From JASLMY01 sp965226475 (GTDB lineage: Bacteria; Pseudomonadota; Alphaproteobacteria; GCA-2731375), in contig CBDDDJ010000005.1 of NCBI GenBank assembly GCA_965226475.1, forward strand, positions 310,001 through 374,000: 64,000 nt of DNA, written 5' to 3'. This document shows, piece after piece, positions 28,472 to 36,407 of the stretch. The translations under genes were made by a program, and so were the position numbers. The notes under the pieces were generated by a model, which saw only the letters and a list, made by a program, of their open reading frames with translations, ran no database searches and had not been told where the DNA came from. Numbering within the stretch: the first letter of the stretch is position 1; the number at the start of each line of letters is the position of its first letter.

Positions 28472-28500
28472 TTGACATTATCTAATCCAGCCCCTATATT
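28472..28500 (+). promoter_or_regulatory. Sigma-70-type promoter of the IS1595 transposase
   Basis: TTGACA (28472-28477), 17-bp spacer, TATATT (28495-28500). The -35 box lies partly inside the left terminal repeat. The transposase ATG is 24 bp downstream of the -10 box with GGGAG before it. Confidence 0.8.
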
Positions 28501-28524
28501 CGAAGTGTGGATGGGAGTTATGAA

Positions 28525-29493
28525 ATGTCGAAGAAAGCCCCAGGAAAAGCACACCGCGAGGGACTGACCATCGTTCAGTTGATGGATATGTTCCCGACCG
28601 AGGAAGCGGCTACGGCATGGTTCGAGAGCGTGATTTGGCCGGACGGCCGCCATTGCTCCAAATGCGGCTCGGTCCGTACCTGCGAAGCCTCTCACAAGTA
28701 TATGCCCTATTGGTGCACCGATTGCCGCTCCTACTTCTCGGTGAAGACGGGAACCGCCATGCAGGCATCGAAAATCCCGATGCGGAAATGGGCGATTGCC
28801 ATTTACCTGTGCCTGACCTCGCTCAAGTCGGTCTCGTCCATGAAACTGAAGCGTGACATCGGCGTTTCGCAGCCGACGGCGTGGTTCATGATGCAGCGCA
28901 TTCGGGAAGCCTGGGGCGGGGAAGGCGAAGGCCCGTTCGATGGTCCGGTCGAGTTTGACGAAAGTTATTTCGGCGGAAAGCGCAAAAACAAGTCGAACGC
29001 CCAACGGGCCAAAGCCACCGGGCGTGGCCCTGTGGACATGACGGCGGTGGTTGGCGCGAAGGACCGGGCGACGAACAAGGTCAACGCCCGCGTAATCAAG
29101 GACACCGACAAGGATACCCTGCAAGACTTTGTGGCCAAGAATGCCGAGCCTGACGCCGTGGTTTACACCGACGACGCAGCGGCTTACGAGGGCATCCCCA
29201 ACCCGCATGAAAGCGTCAAGCACTCGGTCTCCGAGTACGTTGACGGGATGGCGCACACCAACGGCATAGAATCCTTCTGGTCGATGTTGAAGCGCGCCCA
29301 CAAGGGAACCTTCCATAAGATAAGCCCGAAACATCTGCAACGTTACGTCTCCGAGTTTGCTGGTAAGCATAACGTCCGCGACTCAGGAACGCTTGCCCAG
29401 ATGCACGATACCGTCGCCCGGCTCGTCGGTCGTAACCTTCTCTACCGCGACCTCGTCGCTGACAACGGGCTTTCGTCGGGTTCCGGGGCGTAA
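28525..29493 (+). CDS. IS1595-family transposase
   Basis: 322-aa ISXO2-type transposase. It has an N-terminal zinc ribbon (CSKCGSVRTCEAS ... WCTDCRSYFSVKTGT) and an HTH-like region (SMKLKRDIGVSQPTAWFMMQRIREAW). The DDE-like catalytic domain starts at VEFDESYFGGKRKNK, with Asp in VVYTDDAAAYEGI and the late motif HTNGIESFWSMLKRAHKGTFH. It is full length. ATG 28525 is preferred over GTG 28507 because of its Shine-Dalgarno. The 3' end overlaps a small ORF on the other strand. Confidence 0.95.
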   Translation: MSKKAPGKAHREGLTIVQLMDMFPTEEAATAWFESVIWPDGRHCSKCGSVRTCEASHKYMPYWCTDCRSYFSVKTGTAMQASKIPMRKWAIAIYLCLTSLKSVSSMKLKRDIGVSQPTAWFMMQRIREAWGGEGEGPFDGPVEFDESYFGGKRKNKSNAQRAKATGRGPVDMTAVVGAKDRATNKVNARVIKDTDKDTLQDFVAKNAEPDAVVYTDDAAAYEGIPNPHESVKHSVSEYVDGMAHTNGIESFWSMLKRAHKGTFHKISPKHLQRYVSEFAGKHNVRDSGTLAQMHDTVARLVGRNLLYRDLVADNGLSSGSGA

Positions 29494-29586
29494 CGGCTCC
29501 GTGCGGCGAAACAGCGCTCGCGCTAGCGTCTCCGGGGTCGCGCCAGCGAGGTCCACTTTCGGATCGAGCTTGGGTCTGTAGGTCAT
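29383..29586 (-). CDS. Small passenger protein of the IS1595 element
   Basis: 67 aa (starts MTYRPKLDPKVDLAGATPET). No function is known; similar short GATPExLARAL-type hypothetical proteins occur widely, to my recollection. Its ATG overlaps the stop of the 100-aa ORF upstream (TAATG at 29588-29584), arguing that both are translated together. It overlaps the 3' end of the transposase gene on the opposite strand by 111 bp. Charged, no membrane segment. Confidence 0.6.
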   Translation of the reverse strand: MTYRPKLDPKVDLAGATPETLARALFRRTEPLRPGTRRKPVVSDEVAVEKVTTDEPGDGIVHLGKRS

Positions 29587-29888
29587 TACACGGCCCCCCA
29601 GGTGCGCATCCGGCCTCTCAGCAGAGATATGCGCCTCTCGGTGTCTTCGAATTCATGGACGCCCCGCTTTACCTCGGCAGCGTCCGGCCACTGATGAAGG
29701 TCTGGAAGTTCAAGGGCGTAGGACGTTGATGGGCGACCCGAAAGCGCCTTTTCGAAAACTGCGACCACCTGCCCTATCAAGGATGAATGCCGCTCCAGCC
29801 GCCCCTTCAGACATTCTAGGCGGGCGTTGGCCGCGCTGAGATCGTCCATCGTGGCCAGCTTTTCGGCAGCCATTTCATCGTCCGTCAT
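29586..29888 (-). CDS. Hypothetical coiled-coil passenger protein
   Basis: 100 aa, not recognised. Heptad-like runs (LSAANARLECLKGRLERHSS and VHEFEDTERRISLLRGRMR) predict two amphipathic helices. No signal or membrane segment. GGAGGG lies 6 nt before ATG 29888. It is coupled by a one-base overlap to the 67-aa ORF downstream. Both are passengers of the IS1595 transposon, convergent with the transposase. Confidence 0.6.
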   Translation of the reverse strand: MTDDEMAAEKLATMDDLSAANARLECLKGRLERHSSLIGQVVAVFEKALSGRPSTSYALELPDLHQWPDAAEVKRGVHEFEDTERRISLLRGRMRTWGAV

Positions 29889-30066
29889 AGCTGGCCCTCC
29901 ATTCGGCCATGTTAGCGGTCATCGGATTCCGCTTCCTTCGGATACTGTAGGAAATTTCGAGCCTTCATGGTCCAAAAGTTCTCCGCGCTTCCGCCAACTT
30001 CTCGGGGGTAGCCCCGTTTCCTGTTTTCCCGCTGTAGCCCGCTCAGCGTGTAAATAACGGTAACTC

Positions 30067-30636
30067 TCATCTACCTTTATCCTCTTGCGGATAGAAAAAT
30101 TTGTCCTTAGCATCTGCTATATCGATGTCTGGGATGCCTTGCTCATCTAGAGTCATGAGCACACCTGTCGCTTCTGCCATACAACCAAAACGCGTGAGTG
30201 CTTGAGCATATGAAGAATATGCGTACTCACCCCTCTCTTTCCCCGGACTTCCGTCGAAAATATCGAAGATATCCCTTGCTGTTTCGACGCTGCGAGTCTT
30301 CTCGATTAGCTTGGCGATATGGATGCCATTACCTGGGGCGCGATAGGCCCTACTAACCAAAATGTATCTGAATGGGTCTTTTATGAACGCGACAACCCAT
30401 TTGTAGACTGTCACCATAGTCGGGCCGAACACATGAAGCGCCCAGAGCGTGAGCATGGTAGCCCCAACGCCCGAGATAAAGCCGAACCACCACGGGGCTG
30501 CCTGCTGCCATTCTTGCCATACTCCCCAGCCGTCTATCATGCCGGGGACCCCGAATATGGTTGCGGGTACGCCAACCACAGTCGTAACTGCACCAACCAG
30601 GGCAAAGATGGGATGCGTGTAGACCTTCCTCCACAT
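30067..30636 (-). CDS. Membrane passenger protein of the IS1595 element
   Basis: 189 aa, family not recognised. Two or three hydrophobic helices lie in the N-terminal third (PIFALVGAVTTVVGVPATIF at about 8-28; WWFGFISGVGATMLTLWALH at about 49-68; possibly a weak one at 74-86). A soluble C-terminal domain with helix-turn-helix repeats like a degenerate TPR follows (ARDIFDIFDGSPGKERGEYA, SSYAQALTRFGCMAEATGVL). It starts 30 bp inside the right terminal repeat, which suggests promoter elements in or next to the repeat. Function unknown. Confidence 0.65.
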   Translation of the reverse strand: MWRKVYTHPIFALVGAVTTVVGVPATIFGVPGMIDGWGVWQEWQQAAPWWFGFISGVGATMLTLWALHVFGPTMVTVYKWVVAFIKDPFRYILVSRAYRAPGNGIHIAKLIEKTRSVETARDIFDIFDGSPGKERGEYAYSSYAQALTRFGCMAEATGVLMTLDEQGIPDIDIADAKDKFFYPQEDKGR

Positions 30637-30688
30637 CCGTCCATCATGCGGATTCCCTGCTCGGCGTCAACGTTTCTTTGTAATCCCC

Positions 30689-31319
30689 TTTCGATAACCA
30701 TCGAGTTTGGCGACGGGCGGCCGGGCGGGGGGACAAATTGACGCCGGGGAACGTCACCGGGACGCCTTGGCGATCGGCGGCCCGATCATCTCCGAATGGA
30801 GCGGAAACCCGGCGGCGGGCGCGGCCTCGGGAAAAGGAAGCGGACCGCCAAATGCCGCGTTTTCGGCCCGATCGACGAAAACCTCGCCGTGCAACAGGCC
30901 GCGCCAGCGGCCCTCGGCCGCGGCCTTATCGGCCACGTCCGCCGCCGCGCGCGCCGCCGTTCATGGTCATCGCCGTCCCCTCCCCGTTCCTTTTCCCGGC
31001 GCCAGCATCGCCCGACGGCGGCCCTGGGGGAAGAGGGAACATGGCGGAGACCCGGCTGCTCCCCATGTCCCGCGACACCCTCAACCTCCAGATCGCCCAC
31101 CTCGGGTGCAACCTCGCCAAGAGCGACGCCGGCATGGACAAGTGGGCCAAGCTCCTCGCGGTGCCGCGCCGACGGTTGCCGGACGCCGCATCCCGATCAT
31201 CGACCACCATCGGTCCGCCGTACTGCCACCACCGGCCCGAAACGGGCCCAAAACGGGTCTCGGCCGCCGGCTCGCTCCCGCGCCCGAGATCACAAAGAGG
31301 CATACGTCCTTGACAAATA
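30689..31319. other. GC-rich intergenic stretch before tRNA-Leu
   Basis: About 630 bp from the right target duplication of the IS1595 element to the tRNA. Frames are open in several phases but give Arg/Pro-rich products without recognisable domains. No gene is called. Confidence 0.5.
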
Positions 31320-31406
31320 TGGTGGCCGCGCCCGGACTCGAACCGGGAACCGCTTGCGCGGGGCAGATTTTAAGTCTGCTGTGTCTACCAATTCCACCAC
31401 GCGGCC
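31320..31406 (-). tRNA. tRNA-Leu (anticodon TAA)
   Basis: Minus-strand cloverleaf of 87 nt including an encoded CCA. The acceptor stem GGCCGCG pairs with CGCGGCC, and the D-arm is TGGTGGAATTGGTAGACACA, typical of leucine tRNAs. The anticodon arm GCAGACTTAAAATCTGC has TAA in the loop, and the long variable arm CCCCGCGCAAGCGG is class II. The T-arm contains GGTTCGAGTCC. It reads UUA (and UUG by wobble). Confidence 0.95.
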
Positions 31407-31489
31407 GGTCGGCCGGTATAGCGCGCCGGCCCGGTGGCTGTCATCCGGGCGTCTGGACCTCGGCCGTGTCGAATGCCAGATTGGCGGTG

Positions 31490-32041
31490 ATGAACAACGG
31501 CCCGATTCACGACTACCGCTTCATGCCGCGCGTGCCCGACGGCGACAACCGGGAACGCCACGTCTGCGGCGAATGTGGCTGGATACATTATGTCAACCCG
31601 AAGATCGTGGTCGGCGCCGTGGTGACGCACGAGGATCGCTACCTGCTCTGCCGCCGGGCGATCGAACCGCGCGCCGGCTACTGGACCATTCCGGCGGGCT
31701 ACCTCGAGGAAGGTGAAAGCGCCGAGGCCGGCGCGCGTCGGGAGGCCGACGAAGAGGCCTGCGCCGACATCGCCATCGACAGCCTGCTGGCGGTCTACAG
31801 CATTCCGCGAATTTCCCAGGTCCAGCTCATCTACCGGGCGAAAATCGAGCGGCCGGAGTTCGCCGCCGGGCCGGAAAGCGAGGAGGTGGCGCTCTATGCC
31901 TGGGACGAGATCCCCTGGGACGACGTCGCCTTTCCGAGCGTGCACTGGTCCCTCGACCATCACCGCGCGGTCCAAGGTATCGCCAACTATCCCCCCTTCG
32001 CCAACCCGGAGGGCCAGACCGGTGACGCAACCCCCACCTGA
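31490..32041 (+). CDS. Nudix hydrolase with N-terminal zinc ribbon
   Basis: 183-aa Nudix-family pyrophosphohydrolase for a nucleoside diphosphate derivative (ADP-ribose- or NADH-type substrates are common in this subgroup). HVCGECGWIHYVNPK at about residues 24-38 is a half zinc ribbon as in NudC-like proteins. The Nudix box covers residues 70-92 (GYLEEGESAEAGARREADEE), with Cys at the position of the usual Gly. It is the first gene of a tight plus-strand operon; the next gene starts inside its 3' end. Confidence 0.88.
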   Translation: MNNGPIHDYRFMPRVPDGDNRERHVCGECGWIHYVNPKIVVGAVVTHEDRYLLCRRAIEPRAGYWTIPAGYLEEGESAEAGARREADEEACADIAIDSLLAVYSIPRISQVQLIYRAKIERPEFAAGPESEEVALYAWDEIPWDDVAFPSVHWSLDHHRAVQGIANYPPFANPEGQTGDATPT

Positions 32042-32645
32042 GGCCGGATGCGATGGCGAGAAAGCCGCCGCCCCGGCCAAGCCCGCGGGCCTCAACCCCT
32101 GGCTCAAGCTCGCGTTCGAAGTCGGCCCCCTGGTCGTATTCTTCGTCGCCAACAACCGCGCCGGAATCTTCTGGGCCACCGGCGCCTTCATGGCCGCCCT
32201 CGTGGTCTCCCTGGTGGCGACCTACACGCTGGCGCGGAAACTCCCCATGCTGGCGCTGGTCACCGGCGCCTTCGTCCTGGTCTTCGGTGGCTTGACGCTG
32301 GTGCTGCAGGACGAACTTTTCATCAAGCTGAAGCCGACCATCGTCAACGTGCTTTTCGGCCTGATCCTGCTCGGCGGCCTGGCAGCCGGGAAATCCTTCC
32401 TGAAATCCCTGCTGGATCAGGGATTTGCGATGGGGGACGAAGGCTGGCGGGTGCTGACGCTTCGCTGGGGGCTGTTCTTTCTCGTGCTCGCCGCGCTGAA
32501 CGAGATCGTCTGGCGGAACTTTTCGACCGACGCCTGGGTCAATTTCAAGGTCTTCGGCATCATGCCGCTGACCATATTGTTCTCGCTCACCCAGCTACCG
32601 ACCATCATGCGCCATCGCATCGAGGACGACGAGGACCCGGCGTGA
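32022..32645 (+). CDS. yciB: Inner-membrane spanning protein YciB (septation protein A family)
   Basis: 207-aa polytopic membrane protein of the IspZ/YciB family, linked to cell-envelope synthesis and septation. Five to six hydrophobic segments include LAFEVGPLVVFFVANNRAGI, FMAALVVSLVATYTLA, LALVTGAFVLVFGGLTLVL and TIVNVLFGLILLGGLAAGK. Family motifs include KPTIVN and NEIVWRNFSTDAWVNFKVFG. The start is read as GTG 32022, preceded by GGAGGG at 8 nt and overlapping the Nudix gene by 20 bp. Confidence 0.92.
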   Translation: MTQPPPEAGCDGEKAAAPAKPAGLNPWLKLAFEVGPLVVFFVANNRAGIFWATGAFMAALVVSLVATYTLARKLPMLALVTGAFVLVFGGLTLVLQDELFIKLKPTIVNVLFGLILLGGLAAGKSFLKSLLDQGFAMGDEGWRVLTLRWGLFFLVLAALNEIVWRNFSTDAWVNFKVFGIMPLTILFSLTQLPTIMRHRIEDDEDPA

Positions 32646-33547
32646 CCGCGGCCGAGGCCCTCTACACGCCCTTCGAGGCGCCCTATCGGATGAGCATGGG
32701 CCTGATGTCGCTCAGGGCCGACGAGTGGTTGGAGGTCGACGACCAGTGGGAGGCGGAGCTGGCGGAAAAGCGCCGCCTGCTCGCCGCGCCACCCAAAGAG
32801 ATGGTGTTCACCCTGCCGGGCGCCGAGACGGGCGCGAGGGAGGCGCTGGGCGCCATCGCCGAGCACCTGGCGGAGAGGCATCCCGAGCGCTACCGCTTGG
32901 CGGACGACAGGCTGGTGATCGCCGCCTTCGACGAAGCTTGGGATCTCGCCGACCCGGAGCGTCCGGCGATCGACGTCGCGGGGCGGATCGCGCGGGAGGA
33001 CGTCTGCCTGATGCAGCACGACGGCGAGGTCTGGCGCCTCACCGCCGCCAGCGTCTGCTTCCCGACCCGCTGGCGCCTCGCCGAGAAGAAGGGCCAGGCG
33101 CTGGACCTGATCCACGCCCCGGTCCCCGGTTTCGAGGAGAAGCTGGCCCGCCCGGTCACCCGGTTTTTCGATTCCATGAAGGTCGAGCGGCCGGTCTGGC
33201 GGCTCAACTGGTCGCCGGTGGACGATGCCTCGCTCTACCTGCCGAAAGGCAATCGAAAGCGTCCCCCCGATCCCGACCTGACGGCGGAGAACGCGGGCGA
33301 GAAGATCTGGCTGCGGGTCGAGCGGCAGACCTTGACCCGGTTTCCGGCGAGCGACGCGATCCTCTTCACCATCGCCGTGCATCGCTGGCCGCTCGCCCGT
33401 CTCGCCCGCCTGCCGGAAGCGGCGGGCACGCTCGCCGCCGCCGCCCGCACCATGCCGGAGCCGACCCGGGCCTATAAGGCGATGGGGAGGATCCAGGCGG
33501 CGGTCCTCGGTTATCTCGATTCCCTGGCGACGGAGAGGGGCGCATGA
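32642..33547 (+). CDS. Heme-dependent oxidative N-demethylase family (DUF3445)
   Basis: 301-aa protein of the HODM/DUF3445 family; the characterised member uses heme to demethylate dimethylamine. Family features seen: LYTPFEAPYRMSMGLMSL, DEWLEVDDQWEAELAEKRRL, HDGEVWRLTAASVCFPTRWR, KKGQALDLIHAPVPGF, and RVERQTLTRFPASDAILFTI. The start is GTG 32642, overlapping the yciB stop. Being inside a Nudix-yciB-rpiA operon is not an obvious metabolic context for N-demethylation, so the substrate is open. Confidence 0.85.
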   Translation: MTAAEALYTPFEAPYRMSMGLMSLRADEWLEVDDQWEAELAEKRRLLAAPPKEMVFTLPGAETGAREALGAIAEHLAERHPERYRLADDRLVIAAFDEAWDLADPERPAIDVAGRIAREDVCLMQHDGEVWRLTAASVCFPTRWRLAEKKGQALDLIHAPVPGFEEKLARPVTRFFDSMKVERPVWRLNWSPVDDASLYLPKGNRKRPPDPDLTAENAGEKIWLRVERQTLTRFPASDAILFTIAVHRWPLARLARLPEAAGTLAAAARTMPEPTRAYKAMGRIQAAVLGYLDSLATERGA

Positions 33548-34260
33548 GCGACGCGGCCAAGTCCAGGGCGGCCGAGGCGGCGCTGGCGCTGGTCGTGGAC
33601 GGCATGCGGCTCGGCCTCGGCACCGGCTCGACGGCGGAATTCTTCCTCCGCGCGCTCGCCGCCGCCGGCCTCGATATTGTTGGCGTTCCGACATCCGACC
33701 GGACGGCGGCGCTCTGCCGCGAACTCGGGATTCGGCTCACCACGCTCGACGAGACGCCGGCGCTGGATCTCTGCGTCGACGGCGCGGACGAGACGGACCC
33801 GGCCTTGAACCTGATCAAGGGCGGCGGCGGCGCGCTGCTGCGCGAGAAGATCGTCGCCCAGTCCGCGGTCCGCTTCGTCATCATCGCCGATGCCGGCAAG
33901 CAGGTGGACACCTTGGGCGCCTTTCCCCTGCCGGTCGAAATCATTCCGATGGCCAGGGAGCCGCTCGCCGAGAAAATCGCCTCGCTCGGCGCCCTCGCGA
34001 CCTTGCGGGAGGGGGACGATGGCGCCCCCTTCGTCACCGACGAGGGTCACTGGATCCTCGACTGTGCCTTCGGCCGTATCGAGGAGCCGCTGGCACTCGC
34101 CAAGCGCCTCTCCGCGCTTGCCGGCGTCGTCGAGCACGGGCTTTTCACCGGCATGGCGGAACGCGTGTTTCTCGGTGGCGAGGCGGGGGTGGAAATCCTC
34201 CAGGCCGGACCCCTCAATACTGCACCCGCTGCGTCAAGCCGCCGTCGACCACCAGGTTGA
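33544..34260 (+). CDS. rpiA: Ribose-5-phosphate isomerase A
   Basis: Interconverts ribose-5-phosphate and ribulose-5-phosphate. The 238-aa protein shows the phosphate loop GLGTGSTAEFFLRAL, VPTSDRTAALCRELG, DLCVDGADETDPALNLIKGGGGALLREKI (catalytic Asp and Glu/Lys) and the C-terminal HGLFTGMAERVFLG. The start overlaps the previous stop (ATGA). The last ~16 residues are Ala/Arg/Pro-rich and extend past the usual family end, overlapping the convergent SDR gene by 47 bp. Confidence 0.96.
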   Translation: MSDAAKSRAAEAALALVVDGMRLGLGTGSTAEFFLRALAAAGLDIVGVPTSDRTAALCRELGIRLTTLDETPALDLCVDGADETDPALNLIKGGGGALLREKIVAQSAVRFVIIADAGKQVDTLGAFPLPVEIIPMAREPLAEKIASLGALATLREGDDGAPFVTDEGHWILDCAFGRIEEPLALAKRLSALAGVVEHGLFTGMAERVFLGGEAGVEILQAGPLNTAPAASSRRRPPG

Positions 34261-34975
34261 CGCCGGTGGTGAAGGAGGCGGCGGGCGAGCAGACGTAGGC
34301 GACCGCGTTGGCGATCTCCTGGGGCGTGCCCATCCGGCCGGTCGGATTGCGGCCGAGCGCCATCTGGAAGATCTCCGGCGCCTCGCGCTTGCGCGTGTCC
34401 CACACGCCACCCTCGAAGAAGACGGTGCCGGGCGAGACGGTGTTGCAGCGGATGCCCTGGCCGGCGAGCGCGCTCGCCAGATTCGAGGCGTAATTGATCA
34501 CCGCCGCCTTCACCGAGTTGTAGGGCCGCACACCGCCGAAGGCCTCCAGCGCGGCGGTGGTGGCGATCATGGTGATCGAGGCCGCGTCGGATTTTTCCAG
34601 GTGCGGCAGCGCCGCCTCCACCGTCTGCACGGTGGCGAGCACGTCGACCTCGAAGCCGCGTCGCCAGCCCTCGATCCCCGGCGTGCCCGACATCGCGCTG
34701 ACGTTCGCCACCACGATGTCGAGACCGCCGAATTCGGCCGCGGTATCGTCGATCCAGGATTTCAGGCCGGCGAAATCGGTGACGTCGACGGCACGGCCGG
34801 CGATGCGCGTCCCGCCGGCCGAAAGTTCACTCACCGCCATTTCGACCGCCGCCGCGTCGCGGGCGCAGAAGGCGACATCCGCCCTCTCGCCGGCCAAGGT
34901 CTCGACGATCGCCCGCCCGATCCCGCGCGTGCCGCCGGTCACCAGCGCCCGCTTGCCCTTCAATCCCAAATCCAT
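34214..34975 (-). CDS. Short-chain dehydrogenase/reductase
   Basis: 253-aa SDR oxidoreductase. The NAD(P)-binding TGGTRGIGRAIVETL lies near residue 13, DVTD and NVSAMSG follow, and the active-site pair is YNSVK with the upstream Ser/Thr in TTAALEAFGGVR. The end NLVVDGGLTQRVQY is typical. The Asn in DIVVANVSA replaces the usual NNAG loop with ANVS, common in one subgroup. Transcribed convergently to rpiA, overlapping it slightly. Substrate unknown. Confidence 0.9.
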   Translation of the reverse strand: MDLGLKGKRALVTGGTRGIGRAIVETLAGERADVAFCARDAAAVEMAVSELSAGGTRIAGRAVDVTDFAGLKSWIDDTAAEFGGLDIVVANVSAMSGTPGIEGWRRGFEVDVLATVQTVEAALPHLEKSDAASITMIATTAALEAFGGVRPYNSVKAAVINYASNLASALAGQGIRCNTVSPGTVFFEGGVWDTRKREAPEIFQMALGRNPTGRMGTPQEIANAVAYVCSPAASFTTGVNLVVDGGLTQRVQY

Positions 34976-35073
34976 GGCGTTCTCCTCCCGTTACCCTGTT
35001 CGCGGCGCAAGCTAGCAAACCGCGCTTCTCTTGCCCATGATGGTGGCGATTTCGAGATGCGAGGGAGCGAAAA

Positions 35074-35457
35074 ATGGAACGGCGCGAGATATTGGACGGG
35101 ACGGAAGTGATTGGCGGTTATGCCCGCGCGGTACGCATGGGCCCGCACATCCACGTCTCCGGCACCACCTCGGCGGACAAGGACGGCCATGTCGTCGGCG
35201 CCGACCTCTACCAACAGACCCGCGCCACCTACGACAAGATCGCCCGCGTGCTCGCCGACGGCGGGGCGACGATGGCCGACGTGGTGCGCGTCGTCGTCTA
35301 CGTCACCGACATCTCGGACCCCGCCGGCTTCACCCGGGCCCACGAGGAGATCTTCGCCACCACCCGCCCGGCGGCGACCATGGTCGAGGTCTCCAAGCTG
35401 ATCCGGCCCGAGATGCTGGTCGAGATTGAGGCCTACGCGATCCTCGCCGACGGTTGA
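35074..35457 (+). CDS. RidA/YjgF family protein lacking the catalytic Arg
   Basis: 127-aa Rid-family protein (YjgF/YER057c/UK114 fold, trimeric). VRMGPHIHVSGTTSADKDGH, QQTRATYDKIARVLADGG and VVRVVVYVTDI are family segments. The Arg essential for imine hydrolysis (PARS in RidA) is replaced: here RPAATMVEV has Ala101. The later Glu in LVEIEAYA is kept. So it probably belongs to a non-RidA subgroup without standard enamine/imine deaminase activity. It lies 5 bp before the metallophosphoesterase gene. Confidence 0.88.
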   Translation: MERREILDGTEVIGGYARAVRMGPHIHVSGTTSADKDGHVVGADLYQQTRATYDKIARVLADGGATMADVVRVVVYVTDISDPAGFTRAHEEIFATTRPAATMVEVSKLIRPEMLVEIEAYAILADG

Positions 35458-35462
35458 GGCGC

Positions 35463-36407
35463 ATGAGCGCCTGGCGTGAACGGCGGCGCCAGATCGAGGG
35501 GCAACGCCTCGATTCCACGCCCAAGGGGCCACGACCGCCGCGGCTGGCGCCGTTGAGCCGGGGCGCCGGCAAACATATCAACCGGGCGTTGAAGCTGCTC
35601 GGCCTGTGGGGGCCGGGCACGCGCCGGGCGCGGAACCTTCGCCATCGCGCGCTGACGATCTCCCTGCCGACCCTGCCGGCGGCCTTCCAGGGTTATTCGA
35701 TCCTCCACCTCTCGGACCCGCACCCGGACACGCTCGATGGCATCGATACGGCGATCGTCGCAATCATCGAGGGACTGACCCCCGACCTCATGGTGATGAC
35801 CGGCGACTACGTGACCTTCCATCCTTGGTCGCGTCCCCGGATCGAGACGGCATACAAGCGCATCCTGGGCGCGGTGGCGCCCGCCGACGGCGTGCTCGCC
35901 ACCCTCGGCAACCACGACGACCTGGCCGTCGCCGATCTGCTGCACGACTTGGGAGTCCGGGTCCTCGCCAACGAGACGCTGGACCTGGCCCGCGACGGCG
36001 AACGCCTGCGCATCGTCGGCATCGACGATCCGCACCGCTATTATACCGAGGCGGCCGGCGAACTCCTCGCCCGCCGCCAGGAAGGCTTTTCCCTGGTGCT
36101 GGTCCATACGCCCGAGGTCGCGGATACGGCGGCGGCGGCCGGGCACGATCTCTACCTCTGCGGCCACACCCATTGGGGCCAGGTGTGTCTGCCCGGCGGC
36201 ATTCCGGTCGTCACCGCGCTCCATGCCAACCGCGCGCTCGCGCAGGGCTCCTGGCGGCGGGGCGACATGCTCGGCTACACCCACGCGGGCTGCGGCGTCG
36301 CGCGGGTGCCGGTGCGCTTCTTCACCCGGGGCGAAGTGGTCTCGATCACGCTTCGCCGGGGCCCGGCCGAGATCGTCACGCGCGAAAGCGGAGCGACAGG
36401 CAGCTGA
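35463..36407 (+). CDS. Metallophosphoesterase
   Basis: 314-aa calcineurin-like phosphoesterase of the YaeI/UDP-hydrolase-like type. All metal motifs are visible: ILHLSDPH (DxH), MVMTGDYVTF (GDx), ATLGNHDD (GNHD), LVLVHTPEV, and LCGHTHWGQVCLPG (GHxH). The N-terminal ~65 residues are basic (WRERRRQIEGQRL) with no clear membrane anchor. ATG 35463 follows GAGG; a non-ATG start 3 codons upstream is possible. The 3' end overlaps the convergent dimethylargininase pseudogene by 32 bp. Confidence 0.9.
   Translation: MSAWRERRRQIEGQRLDSTPKGPRPPRLAPLSRGAGKHINRALKLLGLWGPGTRRARNLRHRALTISLPTLPAAFQGYSILHLSDPHPDTLDGIDTAIVAIIEGLTPDLMVMTGDYVTFHPWSRPRIETAYKRILGAVAPADGVLATLGNHDDLAVADLLHDLGVRVLANETLDLARDGERLRIVGIDDPHRYYTEAAGELLARRQEGFSLVLVHTPEVADTAAAAGHDLYLCGHTHWGQVCLPGGIPVVTALHANRALAQGSWRRGDMLGYTHAGCGVARVPVRFFTRGEVVSITLRRGPAEIVTRESGATGS

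Larger units (their letters stand above)
28454..30688 (+). mobile_element. IS1595-family transposon with passenger genes (2235 bp)
   Basis: The terminal inverted repeats are perfect over 23 bp (GGGGATTACAAAGAAACG continuing to TTGAC) at 28454-28476 and 30666-30688. The 8-bp target duplication TTTCGATA lies at 28446-28453 and 30689-30696. It contains an IS1595-type transposase and three ORFs on the opposite strand. It is twice the length of a plain IS1595 element, and several IS1595 subgroups are known to carry passengers. Confidence 0.93.

Noticed and set aside
30738..31313. 191-codon plus-strand frame before the tRNA
   Set aside because: Arg/Pro-rich composition, no domain, several overlapping frames of equal quality.
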